Shown in pieces: positions 45,417 through 54,673 of a stretch of 64,000 nt of DNA (position 1 is its first letter; each line of letters starts with the position of its first letter). Source of the stretch: Bosea sp. NBC_00550 (lineage in GTDB: Bacteria > Pseudomonadota > Alphaproteobacteria > Rhizobiales > Beijerinckiaceae); assembly GCF_026020075.1 (NCBI RefSeq), contig NZ_CP102772.1, positions 2,914,001 to 2,978,000 on the forward strand, given 5' to 3'. The notes below the pieces were generated by a model. It ran no database searches. It worked only from the letters and a program-made list of their open reading frames with translations, and was not told where the DNA came from. The position numbers and the translations under genes are program-made.

Positions 45417-46325
45417 CTACCGCCCCAGCCGCTCGGCGATGAAGATGCCACCGAGCACCAAAGCGAGCGCGAGCGCGTGGTAGAGGCCGAAGGGCTCGCC
45501 GATGATCAGCACGGCCAGGATCGGCGCGAAGACCGGCACGAGATTGACGAAGACGCCGGCCCGGCCGGGCCCGATGATCTCGATGGCGCGCATGAAGAAC
45601 AGCTGCGACAGCAGCGAAGGCCCGATCACCGTGAAGGCCAGGATGCCCCAGCCCGTCGCGGTCGGGGCGTGGAATTTGCCGAGCGCGATCTCGCCGACGA
45701 GCAGCGGCAGCGAAACAAGGCAGGCAAAGCAGGCGACCGCCGCGAAGAAGACCAGCCCCGGCATCGCCGGCCGGTTGCGGATGGCGACGGTGTAGCCGGC
45801 ATAAAGCACGCAGGCGAGGATCATCAGCAGGTCGCCGGCAGCGAAGCGAAAACCGGTCAGGACATGGATGTCGCCGCGGCTCGCCGTGACGGCGACGCCG
45901 AGCAGCGTGACCGCGACGCCGAGCGCCTGCATGGTGCCGATCGGCGTGCGATAGGCCAGGAAGGCCCCGACCAGCACGAAGACCGGGATCGAGCCCTGCA
46001 GGATGCCGATATTGATCGCCGAGGTCGAATAGGCGGCGAGATACATCAGCGTGTTGAAGGCGGTGAAACCGAGGATGCCGAGCAGGGCGACGAAGCGCCA
46101 GCGCGCCAGCAGCACCGGCCAATAGGCCCGGATCTGATGGCGCAGCAGGAACGGCATGATCGCGCAGACCGCGATCCAGCGGAACGAGGTCAGCGCCATC
46201 GGCGAGATGTTGCCGACGGCGAGCCGGCTCGCCACGGCATTGCCGGCCCACATCAGCGTCGTCAGGATCATCAACAGATAGGCATTGGCCCAGGCGCGTT
46301 GCAGCCAAGTCGGGGAAGGGTGCAC
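45417..46325 (-). CDS. DMT superfamily (EamA) transporter
   Basis: A 302-residue inner-membrane protein with about ten hydrophobic helices and two EamA repeats (YLLMILTTLMWAGNAVASRLAVG and the second half ending LALVLGGIFIAERLGR). Such proteins export or import small metabolites; the substrate is unknown. The GTG at 46325 is a likely start, although upstream in-frame starts exist and the ribosome-binding site is weak (GGCGGA). It is divergent from the glutamine amidotransferase-like gene. Confidence 0.88.
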   Translation of the reverse strand: MHPSPTWLQRAWANAYLLMILTTLMWAGNAVASRLAVGNISPMALTSFRWIAVCAIMPFLLRHQIRAYWPVLLARWRFVALLGILGFTAFNTLMYLAAYSTSAINIGILQGSIPVFVLVGAFLAYRTPIGTMQALGVAVTLLGVAVTASRGDIHVLTGFRFAAGDLLMILACVLYAGYTVAIRNRPAMPGLVFFAAVACFACLVSLPLLVGEIALGKFHAPTATGWGILAFTVIGPSLLSQLFFMRAIEIIGPGRAGVFVNLVPVFAPILAVLIIGEPFGLYHALALALVLGGIFIAERLGR

Positions 46326-46440
46326 GATTCCGCCCTGTTCCGGGAAAGGGCTCTTGCAATACCCTTGCGCGAGCCCGGTCTCATATGAGATGCGGCGCAA
46401 GCCTGACCGTCGCCCTGCGCATCCCTGCGGACATTTCTCG

Positions 46441-47322
46441 ATGATCAAAACCAATTCCCGCCCGCTCCGCCTGCTTTTCGTCGACGGCAACACGCGCGAG
46501 CATCGAGAAGGGCTGCGGGAGGCTTACGGCATGGCCTATGGCGAAGCCTATGCCGCCGAGATCGCGGCGATCGCACCCGGCATCGTCTCCGACATCTGCC
46601 TGCCGGCCGACGAGGGCGCCAACCTGCCTGACGGCGCCGGGCTCGAATCCTATGACGGCGTCTTCCTGACCGGCTCGGCCCTCCACATCTACGAGACCGA
46701 GCCGGCGGTGACGCGGCAAGTCGAACTTATGCGGTCGATCTATGCCAGCGGCACGCCCTGCTTCGGCTCCTGCTGGGGCATCCAGATCGGCTCGGTCACG
46801 GCGGGCGGCACCGTCACCGCCAACCCGAAGGGCCGCGAGGTCGGCTTCGCCCGGCGGATCACGCCCACAGAAGCGGGCCGGAACCACAAGCTGCTCGAAA
46901 GCAGGCCTGCCGCCTTCGACGCCCCGGCGATTCATCTCGACACCATCGCCCTGCCCGCGCATGGCACGACGATCCTCGCTTCCAACGCCTACAGCCAGGT
47001 CCAGGCCGCCGAGATCAGGCATGGCGGCGGCACCTTCTGGGGCGTGCAGTACCACCCCGAATTCCCGCTGAAGCAGGTCGCCTCGATCCTCGGGCGCATG
47101 GTGCCGCTCCTGATCGAGGAAGGCTTCCGGCGCGACGAGGCCTCGACGCAGAGCTGGCTCGGCGATTTGCGCACGCTCGACGCCGAGCCGCAGCGGCAGG
47201 ACCTCGCCTGGGCGCATGGCCTCGACCGCGAGGTGCTCGACACCGAGCGCCGCGTCACCGAGCTGCGCAACTTCGTCGAGCACCGCATCAAGCCGCATGC
47301 GAGCGAGCGCGGTAGGGCCTGA
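46441..47322 (+). CDS. Class I glutamine amidotransferase-like protein
   Basis: A 293-residue protein with a GATase1 domain. Nucleophile C111 is in CFGSCWGIQ, and the catalytic H205 and E207 are in GVQYHPEF. It is a stand-alone member of the GMP synthase-like group, probably a gamma-glutamyl hydrolase or an amidotransferase subunit with an unknown partner. The last 60 residues, about WLGDLRTLDAEPQR to the end, extend beyond the domain. The start at 46441 fits the onset of the domain (LRLLFVDGN). Confidence 0.87.
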   Translation: MIKTNSRPLRLLFVDGNTREHREGLREAYGMAYGEAYAAEIAAIAPGIVSDICLPADEGANLPDGAGLESYDGVFLTGSALHIYETEPAVTRQVELMRSIYASGTPCFGSCWGIQIGSVTAGGTVTANPKGREVGFARRITPTEAGRNHKLLESRPAAFDAPAIHLDTIALPAHGTTILASNAYSQVQAAEIRHGGGTFWGVQYHPEFPLKQVASILGRMVPLLIEEGFRRDEASTQSWLGDLRTLDAEPQRQDLAWAHGLDREVLDTERRVTELRNFVEHRIKPHASERGRA

Positions 47323-47392
47323 GTGCTCGGCGCCAACATCCCGCGAGCATCGTCCCGAGGATCTCTTCCGGAAGGATGCCACATGACCGCGC

Positions 47393-47489
47393 CGTCATCC
47401 CGGGCTTGACCCGGGATCCATGCCGGAGCGCTTCCGGTCGAGGTTCAGGCATGGATCCCGGCTCTCCGCTTCGCTCCGGCCGGAATGAC
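47393..47489. repeat. REP-like palindrome upstream of the sugE leader
   Basis: CGTCATCCCGGGCTTGACCC...GGGATCCATGCC and the inverse GGCATGGATCCCGG...CCGGAATGAC. The 305-base gap 47323-47627 holds this repeat and the riboswitch-like leader. Confidence 0.75.
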
Positions 47490-47561
47490 CCGCGCTCCTG
47501 GCAGGGCGCAGCCTGCTCCAGCCTTGCTATCCCCAGCCGCGCTGACTAGATCAGCGTGAGC

Positions 47562-47621
47562 GAGGCCACGACCTCCCCCAACCTGGGCGATGTGCCGGGA
47601 CGACCCGGCAACTCATGGGGG
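47562..47621 (+). ncRNA. Guanidine-II (mini-ykkC) riboswitch-like leader
   Basis: Two hairpins with ACGA loops precede sugE. The second is textbook: TGCCGGG (47593-47599), ACGA loop, CCCGGCA (47604-47610), then GGGGG ribosome-binding site at 47617-47621. The first is weaker: GAGG (47562-47565) / CCTC (47572-47575) with a six-base loop CCACGA. Guanidine-II RNAs have paired ACGR-loop hairpins before sugE-type exporters, matching this context. Confidence 0.72.
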
Positions 47622-47627
47622 ACCGCT

Positions 47628-47945
47628 ATGGCGTGGCTCTATCTTTTTTCTGCCGGCATTCTCGAAATCGTCTGGGCCTACACGATGAAGCAGTCGGACG
47701 GGTTCTCCCGTCCGGGGCCGGCAGCGATCACCATCGTCACCATGATCGGCAGCTTCGCCCTGCTCTCGCTGGCGATGCGCTCTTTGCCGCTCGGCACCGC
47801 GTACACGATCTGGACCGGCATCGGCGCGGTCGGCGCCTTCCTCGTCGGCGTCACCGTGCTCGGCGAGGCGCTGACGCCGATGCGCATCGCCGCGGCCGCT
47901 CTCATCGTCTCCGGCCTCGTCATGATGAAGCTCTCGGCGAGCTGA
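47628..47945 (+). CDS. sugE: SMR family guanidinium exporter (SugE/Gdx)
   Basis: A 105-residue four-helix small multidrug resistance protein of the SugE/Gdx subtype. The central glutamate E13 is in AGILEIVWAYTMKQSDGFSR, a Gdx signature. Gdx proteins export guanidinium in exchange for protons. The start at 47628 follows GGGGG. The guanidine-II-like hairpins directly upstream support both the subtype and control by guanidine. Confidence 0.92.
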   Translation: MAWLYLFSAGILEIVWAYTMKQSDGFSRPGPAAITIVTMIGSFALLSLAMRSLPLGTAYTIWTGIGAVGAFLVGVTVLGEALTPMRIAAAALIVSGLVMMKLSAS

Positions 47946-48085
47946 TGGCGCTTGCCAAACCAGGGCCCGCTTTCTAAGCAGGGCCGGCCTCGGGACGACC
48001 CTTGGCCTTCGCTCACATCGGGGACGGCCCCACGGCACGGATTTGTCCGCGCCGTCGCGCAACCTCGTGCAGCGGAGGCCCAGCC

Positions 48086-48832
48086 TTGGCCAATCCCAGC
48101 GACCAGTTCATCGTCAAGACCCTCATCCCCCTACGCCTCGGCGGGATCGACATGGGCTTCACCAACGCGGCGCTGATGATGGCGCTCGCGACAGTCGCGA
48201 TCGGCGGCGGGCTGATCCTTGCGACCAGCTCGCGCGCACTGATCCCGGGTCGGGCCCAGGCGCTCGCCGAGATGCTCTACGAATTCGTCGCGAGGACGCT
48301 GACCGACGCGACCGGCCGCGAGGGCATGCGCTTCCTGCCGCTGATCTTCTCGCTCTTCATGTTCGTGCTGGTGCTCAACCTGTTCGGCATGGTTCCCGGC
48401 GCTTTCACCGTCACCAGCCACATCGTCGTGACCTTCGCACTCGCCATGCTCGTGATGGCGACGGTGGTCGGCTACGGCGCCTACCGCCATGGCCTGCGCT
48501 TCCTGCGGCTGTTCGTGCCCTCCGACGTGCCGGGCTGGCTCCTGCCCTTCATCACCGTGATCGAGATCGTCTCCTTCCTGTCGCGGCCGATCAGCCTGAG
48601 CCTGCGCCTCTTCGCCAACCTGCTCGGCGGCCATATCGCGCTCAAGGTCTTCGGCAGCTTCGTCGCGGCCTTGCTCGCAGCCGGCTTCGGTTACGGGCTG
48701 CTGGCGCCGCTGCCGCTGCTGATGACCGTGGCGCTGACGGCCTTCGAGTTCCTGGTCGCGGTGCTGCAGGCCTATGTCTTCACCGTGCTCGCCTGCATCT
48801 ACCTGAACGACGCGCTGCATCCCGGCCACTAG
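48086..48832 (+). CDS. atpB: F0 ATP synthase subunit a, solitary gene
   Basis: A 248-residue F0 a-subunit with five to six hydrophobic helices. The essential arginine is R174 in ISLSLRLFANLLGGHI, with the conserved EFLVAVLQAYVFTVLACIYLNDA at the end. A TTG start at 48086 (ANPSDQFIVKTLIPL) is preferred because GGAGG lies seven bases upstream and the length then fits alphaproteobacterial AtpB. No atpI, atpE or atpF gene adjoins it, which is odd. It may be a second copy or a relocated gene. Confidence 0.88.
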   Translation: MANPSDQFIVKTLIPLRLGGIDMGFTNAALMMALATVAIGGGLILATSSRALIPGRAQALAEMLYEFVARTLTDATGREGMRFLPLIFSLFMFVLVLNLFGMVPGAFTVTSHIVVTFALAMLVMATVVGYGAYRHGLRFLRLFVPSDVPGWLLPFITVIEIVSFLSRPISLSLRLFANLLGGHIALKVFGSFVAALLAAGFGYGLLAPLPLLMTVALTAFEFLVAVLQAYVFTVLACIYLNDALHPGH

Positions 48833-48989
48833 CCGGCGCCACGCCAAGACCGGGCCCCTCCTGCAAACACAGGACGCTCTCCCCGCCCGCTCGTCCTATC
48901 CGCATTCCGGCCCAATTCCGCCTTGGGCGTGCCGAATTCGACCACGCCTATCACGGCCTCGTGATTGCGATCTGGAGGGGACGATTTTG

Positions 48990-50714
48990 ATGAGAAGCCA
49001 TATTGCCGCTGCCCTGATTCTCGCGCCCGGCCTCGCCAGCGCCGCCGAGACCGAGCTGTCGAGCCGGATCGACCGCATCACGGTGTATCCCGACGGCGCC
49101 GTGGTGACGCGGCTCGGCAAGGCCGAGCTGCTGCAGGGCGTCTCGCAGGTCGTGCTGCGCGGCCTGCCGGCGACCATCGATCCCGCTTCCATCCGCGTCG
49201 AGGGCAAGGGCGACGGCGCCTTCTCGGTCGGTGCCGTCGATGTCCGCGTCACGCCGGGCGACGCCAGGCCTGTGCTCGACACGGTGCTGGAGGACAAGCT
49301 GAAGGCGCTGCGCGACGACAAGGACAGGCTCACCGGCCAGATCGCCGCGAACGAGGCCAAGCGCGCCACCATCGAGCGCTTCGCCCAGACCGGCCCCGAC
49401 AAGCTCGGCCCCGACGGCAAGGCCCTGCCCGTAACCGACTGGCCGGCCGTGTTCGAGGCGATCGGCACCGCGCTGGTCAAGGTCCAGGACGAGCTGCGCG
49501 GCGTGCGCAACCGCCTGTCCGACGTCGAGGCCGAGATCGCCTCCCTCGAACGCGCCCGTCCGCAAGGCGGCAAGCCGGGTGCACCGAAGCGCGACGTCGC
49601 CATCGCGGTCGAGGCGCCGCAGCCCGTCGCGGCCGAATTCACCGTGAGCTACCGCGTCACTGGCGCGAACTGGACGCCGACATACGAGGCAAGGCTGACG
49701 ACGACGGGCGAGAAGCCGGAGATCGCCCTGACGCGGCGCGCCGAGATCCGCCAGCGCAGCGGCGAGGCCTGGGACGATGTGGCGCTGACGCTCTCGACCA
49801 CGCGCGCGGCCGGCGGCACCCGCGCTCCCGATCTCGCGCCCGTGCAGGTCGCCTTCTTCGAGCCGCAGATCATTGCCGAGGCACGGGCGCGCGCCATGGC
49901 GCAAGCCCGCAAGCAGGAAACGGAACGGGCAGCTCCTGCTGCCGCCCCCGCGCCCCCATCAAATTTCCGTTTCAGCGGTGGAGTTTCGCGCGATGAGTTG
50001 AGGGTCGCCGCCGATGCTCAGGTCGCGACGATCGAGGCCGGCGCCTATCAGGCGAATTTCCAGGTGCCGGGCCGCGCCAGCGTCCCGCAGGACGGCGCCG
50101 CGAAGACGGTGGTCCTGACGCAGCGCAGGGCGGACGCGACGCTCGCCGCCCGCACCGTCCCGGAGCTGGAGCTGAAGGCCTATCTGGAAGCCGGCTTCAC
50201 CCATGAGGAGGAGGCGCCGCTCCTGCCCGGCCGCGTCGCGCTGCATCGCGACGGCACCTATGTCGGCATGGGGCAGTTCGGGCTCGTCGCCCCGGGCGAC
50301 AAGGTCGAGCTCGGCTTCGGCGCCGACGACCGGATCAAGGTCAGCTACGCCCCGGTGAAGCGGCGCGAGAACGAGCCGAGCTGGCTCGGCCAGACCCGCA
50401 CGGACCAGCGCGAATTCCGCACCGTGGTGAAGAGCCTGCACAGCAAGCCGGTGAAGATCACGGTGCTCGAGCGCATCCCCTTCTCGGAGAGCAGCGCGAT
50501 CACGGTCGAGACTATCGCCGCCCTCACGACCCCGCCGACCGAAAAGCAGGTCGGCGATCGCCGCGGCGTCTCGTCCTGGACCTTCGATCTGCAGCCCGCC
50601 TCCGAGAAGGAGATCAAGCTGACCTATCGCATCAAATGGCCGGGCGACCGCGAACTCTCCTACGAGCAGCAGCCCATGCCGGGACCGGAGCCCGTGGCGC
50701 GCCCGATGAATTGA
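48990..50714 (+). CDS. DUF4139 / mucoidy inhibitor MuiA family protein
   Basis: A 574-residue secreted or periplasmic protein with an N-terminal signal (MRSHIAAALILAPGLASA). The N-terminal DUF4140 region has DRITVYPDGAVVTRLGKAELLQG, a coiled-coil-like segment spans about residues 95-190, and the C-terminal DUF4139 part has VSYRVTGANWTPTYEARL and FDLQPASEKEIKLTYRIKWPGDRELSY. The start follows GGAGGGG. Function in bacteria is unclear; the MuiA name comes from a reported influence on mucoidy. Confidence 0.88.
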   Translation: MRSHIAAALILAPGLASAAETELSSRIDRITVYPDGAVVTRLGKAELLQGVSQVVLRGLPATIDPASIRVEGKGDGAFSVGAVDVRVTPGDARPVLDTVLEDKLKALRDDKDRLTGQIAANEAKRATIERFAQTGPDKLGPDGKALPVTDWPAVFEAIGTALVKVQDELRGVRNRLSDVEAEIASLERARPQGGKPGAPKRDVAIAVEAPQPVAAEFTVSYRVTGANWTPTYEARLTTTGEKPEIALTRRAEIRQRSGEAWDDVALTLSTTRAAGGTRAPDLAPVQVAFFEPQIIAEARARAMAQARKQETERAAPAAAPAPPSNFRFSGGVSRDELRVAADAQVATIEAGAYQANFQVPGRASVPQDGAAKTVVLTQRRADATLAARTVPELELKAYLEAGFTHEEEAPLLPGRVALHRDGTYVGMGQFGLVAPGDKVELGFGADDRIKVSYAPVKRRENEPSWLGQTRTDQREFRTVVKSLHSKPVKITVLERIPFSESSAITVETIAALTTPPTEKQVGDRRGVSSWTFDLQPASEKEIKLTYRIKWPGDRELSYEQQPMPGPEPVARPMN

Positions 50715-50733
50715 AAGGGCGCCGGGCCTCCAT

Positions 50734-50874
50734 CGTCATTCTCGGGCGAAGCCCTCGGGTCCGATCTTCGATCGGCCCAAGGATAAACTCCGCGCAGACC
50801 CGAGAATCTCTTGCAGGAAGAGGCTCTGGAGCCCTCACGTCATGAGATGCTCGGGTCAAGCCCGAGCATGACGG
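50734..50874. repeat. REP-like composite repeat
   Basis: CGTCATTCTCGGG at the left, GACCCGAGAATCTC in the middle, then GAGATGCTCGGGTCAAGCCC-GAGCATGACGG at the right. The last part is the best intact reference for the IS110 target site. Confidence 0.75.
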
Positions 50875-50898
50875 CGCCCCCCTTGCCCGCGGGCGACC

Positions 50899-51477
50899 TC
50901 AGACCGCCATCTCGATCTCGCGCCTGCGGCCGAGATCGTTCATCCAGGTGCGGAATTTGGGCTGCGCCTCGATCTGGTGGGCGTAGTGCCGCCCGAGCGC
51001 CGCGGTCAGCCGTCCCTGCCGGCCGAGTTGCGCGTCGGCGAAGCCGATCATCACCGAATTCGGCCAGGACTGCGGGCGGATTTCGCGCAGCCTTGCGAAC
51101 AGCGCATCCTCGCCTTCGGTCGGATCGGCCTGCGCCATCAGCGTCAGCATCGCCGCTGTCGAGCGCGAAATGCCCATATGGCAGTGGACCAGCAGATGCC
51201 CCTTCACGCGGGCGGCGGCCGTCTCCTGCAGCCCCTCGCCGAAGCGCAGGATCTCCCCGACATGCTCGGGTGCGGGCATGATCTGGCCGGGCCGGGGATC
51301 GATGATGTCGTGGAAGCGCAGCGTGACGCGGTGGTGCTCGCCATAGGCGCCGAAAGCATCGAGCTCGGCCCGGTCGGGATCGAGCACCGAGAGCACATGC
51401 GTCACCTCGCGCGCGCTGTTGCCGGGCAGCTCGTCGATGCCGCAGATCGTCAGGGTCGAGATGGCGAGGGTCTTCAT
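50899..51477 (-). CDS. Protein tyrosine/dual-specificity phosphatase-like protein
   Basis: A 192-residue phosphatase-fold protein. The P-loop is H98-C99-x5-R105 in HCHMGISRS, and a general-acid candidate aspartate lies in the upstream loop (FHDIIDPRPG). The start at 51477 (MKTLAISTLTICGIDELPG) is chosen from the domain onset. It resembles bacterial proteins annotated as tyrosine phosphatases; the substrate is unknown. It lies alone between a repeat and the M20 peptidase gene on the same strand. Confidence 0.85.
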   Translation of the reverse strand: MKTLAISTLTICGIDELPGNSAREVTHVLSVLDPDRAELDAFGAYGEHHRVTLRFHDIIDPRPGQIMPAPEHVGEILRFGEGLQETAAARVKGHLLVHCHMGISRSTAAMLTLMAQADPTEGEDALFARLREIRPQSWPNSVMIGFADAQLGRQGRLTAALGRHYAHQIEAQPKFRTWMNDLGRRREIEMAV

Positions 51478-51601
51478 GGCATTGCTCCGCGGCTGAGCAT
51501 GCCGCCTAGGTCCGTTCCGCCGATGGCGCAACCGCTGGAAACGACGGGCACCCCTGCAAGCTTGCGGCCGGCATCGTACGACACCGGCCGCCAAGCAATT
51601 C

Positions 51602-52813
51602 TCACTCGGCGGCGATCGCCTGCCAACCCTGGCCGAGCTCCTGCTCGACGAGGCCGACCCAGTAGCGCGCACCGGCCGGGATGATCTCGTCGTTGAAATC
51701 GTAGAGCGGCGTGTGCAGGCCGACGAAGGAGCCGTCGGGATTGACGCCGTTGCCGATCCGCATGAAGGCGCCGGGGCGCACCAGCATCATCTCGGCGAAA
51801 TCCTCGCCGCCCGTGCCCGGCCGGAGCTGGCCGTTGACATGCTCGGACCCGACCGCCGCGCTGGCCGCCGCGACCGCGACCTTGACCTGCTCGGCCTCGT
51901 TCACGAGCGGGCTGGTGCCGCGATGATAATAGGCTTCCGCCTGGCAGCCCCAGGCCAGGGCCGTCGCCGCCGCGAGCTCGGCGATGCGCCGTTCCACCGT
52001 ATCGCGCACCTCCTGCGAGTAGGTCCGCGCCGTGCCGCCGATGACGAGCTCGGAGGGGATGACGTTCGAGGCGTCGGCGTCGCCGCCATGGATGTAGCCG
52101 ACGCTGATCACCGCCGTGTCGAGCGGGGCGACGTTGCGGCCGATGATGCCCTGCAGGCCGAGCACGAAATGCGCTTGCGCATAGGTGATGTCGGTGGAGC
52201 GATGCGGCTGCGAGCCGCCATGGCCGCCGACGCCGTGGAAGGTGACCTTCCAGGAATCCGCCGCCGCGAGGAACGGGCCGACCGTGGTGCCGAAGCTGGA
52301 GGTCGGCATGCCCGGCGTGTTGTGCAGCCCGTAGATGGCGTCGCAGGGGAAGCGCTCGAACAGCCCGTCCGCCAGCATGGCGTTGGCGCCGCCGCGGCCT
52401 TCCTCGGCCGGCTGGAAGATCAGGTTGACCGTGCCGGCGAAGTCCCGGTTCTCGGCGAGGTAGCGCGCCGCTGCGAGCAGCATGGTGGTGTGCCCGTCAT
52501 GGCCGCAGGCATGCATCCGGCCGGGGGTACGCGAGGAATAGGGCAGGTTGGTCGTCTCTTCCAGCGCGAGACAGTCCATGTCGGCGCGCAGGCCGATGGC
52601 GCGCGGGCCGGGCCGGCTGCCGCGGATGACGCCGACAACGCCGGTCTGGCCGACATTCTCGGTGACCTCGACGCCCCATTCGCGCAAGCTATCGGCGACG
52701 AGCTTGGCGGTGCGGTGCTCCTCCAGGCCGAGTTCGGGATGGGCGTGGATGTCGCGGCGGATCGCCGTGAACGCGGCATGGTGCCGGTCGAGCCAGTCGT
52801 CGAGCTTGGTCAT
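51602..52813 (-). CDS. M20 family metallo-amidohydrolase (hippurate hydrolase-like)
   Basis: A 403-residue M20D amidohydrolase that cleaves N-acyl amino acids or related amides. Metal ligands lie in HACGHDGHTTMLL, the catalytic glutamate in FQPAEEGRGGANAML, and other ligands in YGLHNTPG and RPGTGGEDFAEMM. A lid domain spans the middle (ADSWKVTFHGVGGHGGSQPHRSTD). The start at 52813 (MTKLDDWLDRH) fits homologues. It is a cytosolic enzyme with no transporter beside it. Confidence 0.93.
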   Translation of the reverse strand: MTKLDDWLDRHHAAFTAIRRDIHAHPELGLEEHRTAKLVADSLREWGVEVTENVGQTGVVGVIRGSRPGPRAIGLRADMDCLALEETTNLPYSSRTPGRMHACGHDGHTTMLLAAARYLAENRDFAGTVNLIFQPAEEGRGGANAMLADGLFERFPCDAIYGLHNTPGMPTSSFGTTVGPFLAAADSWKVTFHGVGGHGGSQPHRSTDITYAQAHFVLGLQGIIGRNVAPLDTAVISVGYIHGGDADASNVIPSELVIGGTARTYSQEVRDTVERRIAELAAATALAWGCQAEAYYHRGTSPLVNEAEQVKVAVAAASAAVGSEHVNGQLRPGTGGEDFAEMMLVRPGAFMRIGNGVNPDGSFVGLHTPLYDFNDEIIPAGARYWVGLVEQELGQGWQAIAAE

Positions 52814-52992
52814 GATCGATGGTTTCCCCTCTCTTGCGGCGCCGGCATGCATGGTCCCTGCCATCGGCCGCCAACCGCCATTCTAGCCCTTACGCCCGAT
52901 TGCGGCAGCATTACTGCGCAGATGCTGCAGAGCGGCCATGCTCAGATGGTTTACGCCAGCAGCTTCGAGGTCGACGAGAGAGATTCGCCGCG

Positions 52993-53142
52993 CCGTCATC
53001 CCGGGGCATCGCGGAGCGATGAGCCCGGAATCCAGAACCGACGCCGCGTCTTGATGAGGCACATGTGACCGGCTCGTTTAGCGATATGACGTGTCGGTTC
53101 TGGGTTCCGGGCTCGACCCTGCGGGTCGCCCCGGAATGACGG
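52993..53142. repeat. REP-like composite inverted repeat upstream of purA
   Basis: GCCGTCATCCCGGGGC at the left and GCCCCGGAATGACGG at the right, with inner GAGCCCGGAATCCAGAACC and its inverse. It occupies part of the 516-base gap 52814-53329. Confidence 0.8.
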
Positions 53143-53244
53143 GGAGGTCTGATGGTCTGAGCCATTCACCCTGGCAATGAGACTGTCGGAAAACTTGACC
53201 TTCGGACCACATTGGCCCATGAGGGCTTGCAAGGACCTGCCCCG

Positions 53245-53270
53245 AAACCCCGGCCTTGCGCCGGGGTTTT
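53245..53270 (+). terminator. Terminator-like hairpin in the purA leader
   Basis: AAACCCCGGC (53245-53254) and GCCGGGGTTT (53260-53269) form a 10-bp stem with a 5-base loop followed by TTTT. No gene lies upstream on this strand, so it ends a short transcript or attenuates purA, whose start is 60 bases downstream. Confidence 0.7.
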
Positions 53271-53329
53271 GCATTTGCGCGGGCCGCTTGCACGGGCAAC
53301 GCGGAACGTAAAGCAGGGACACCTCGCTC

Positions 53330-54622
<1,293 letters not shown>

Positions 54623-54673
54623 GCGTGCCCTCCGAGGGTTGACGCAGGGCGCCATCAGCGACAAGTGAGGCCA

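Noticed and set aside
53160-53270. A tRNA or known small RNA upstream of purA
   Set aside because: No cloverleaf, T-loop or recognisable family could be drawn; only the terminator hairpin is supported.
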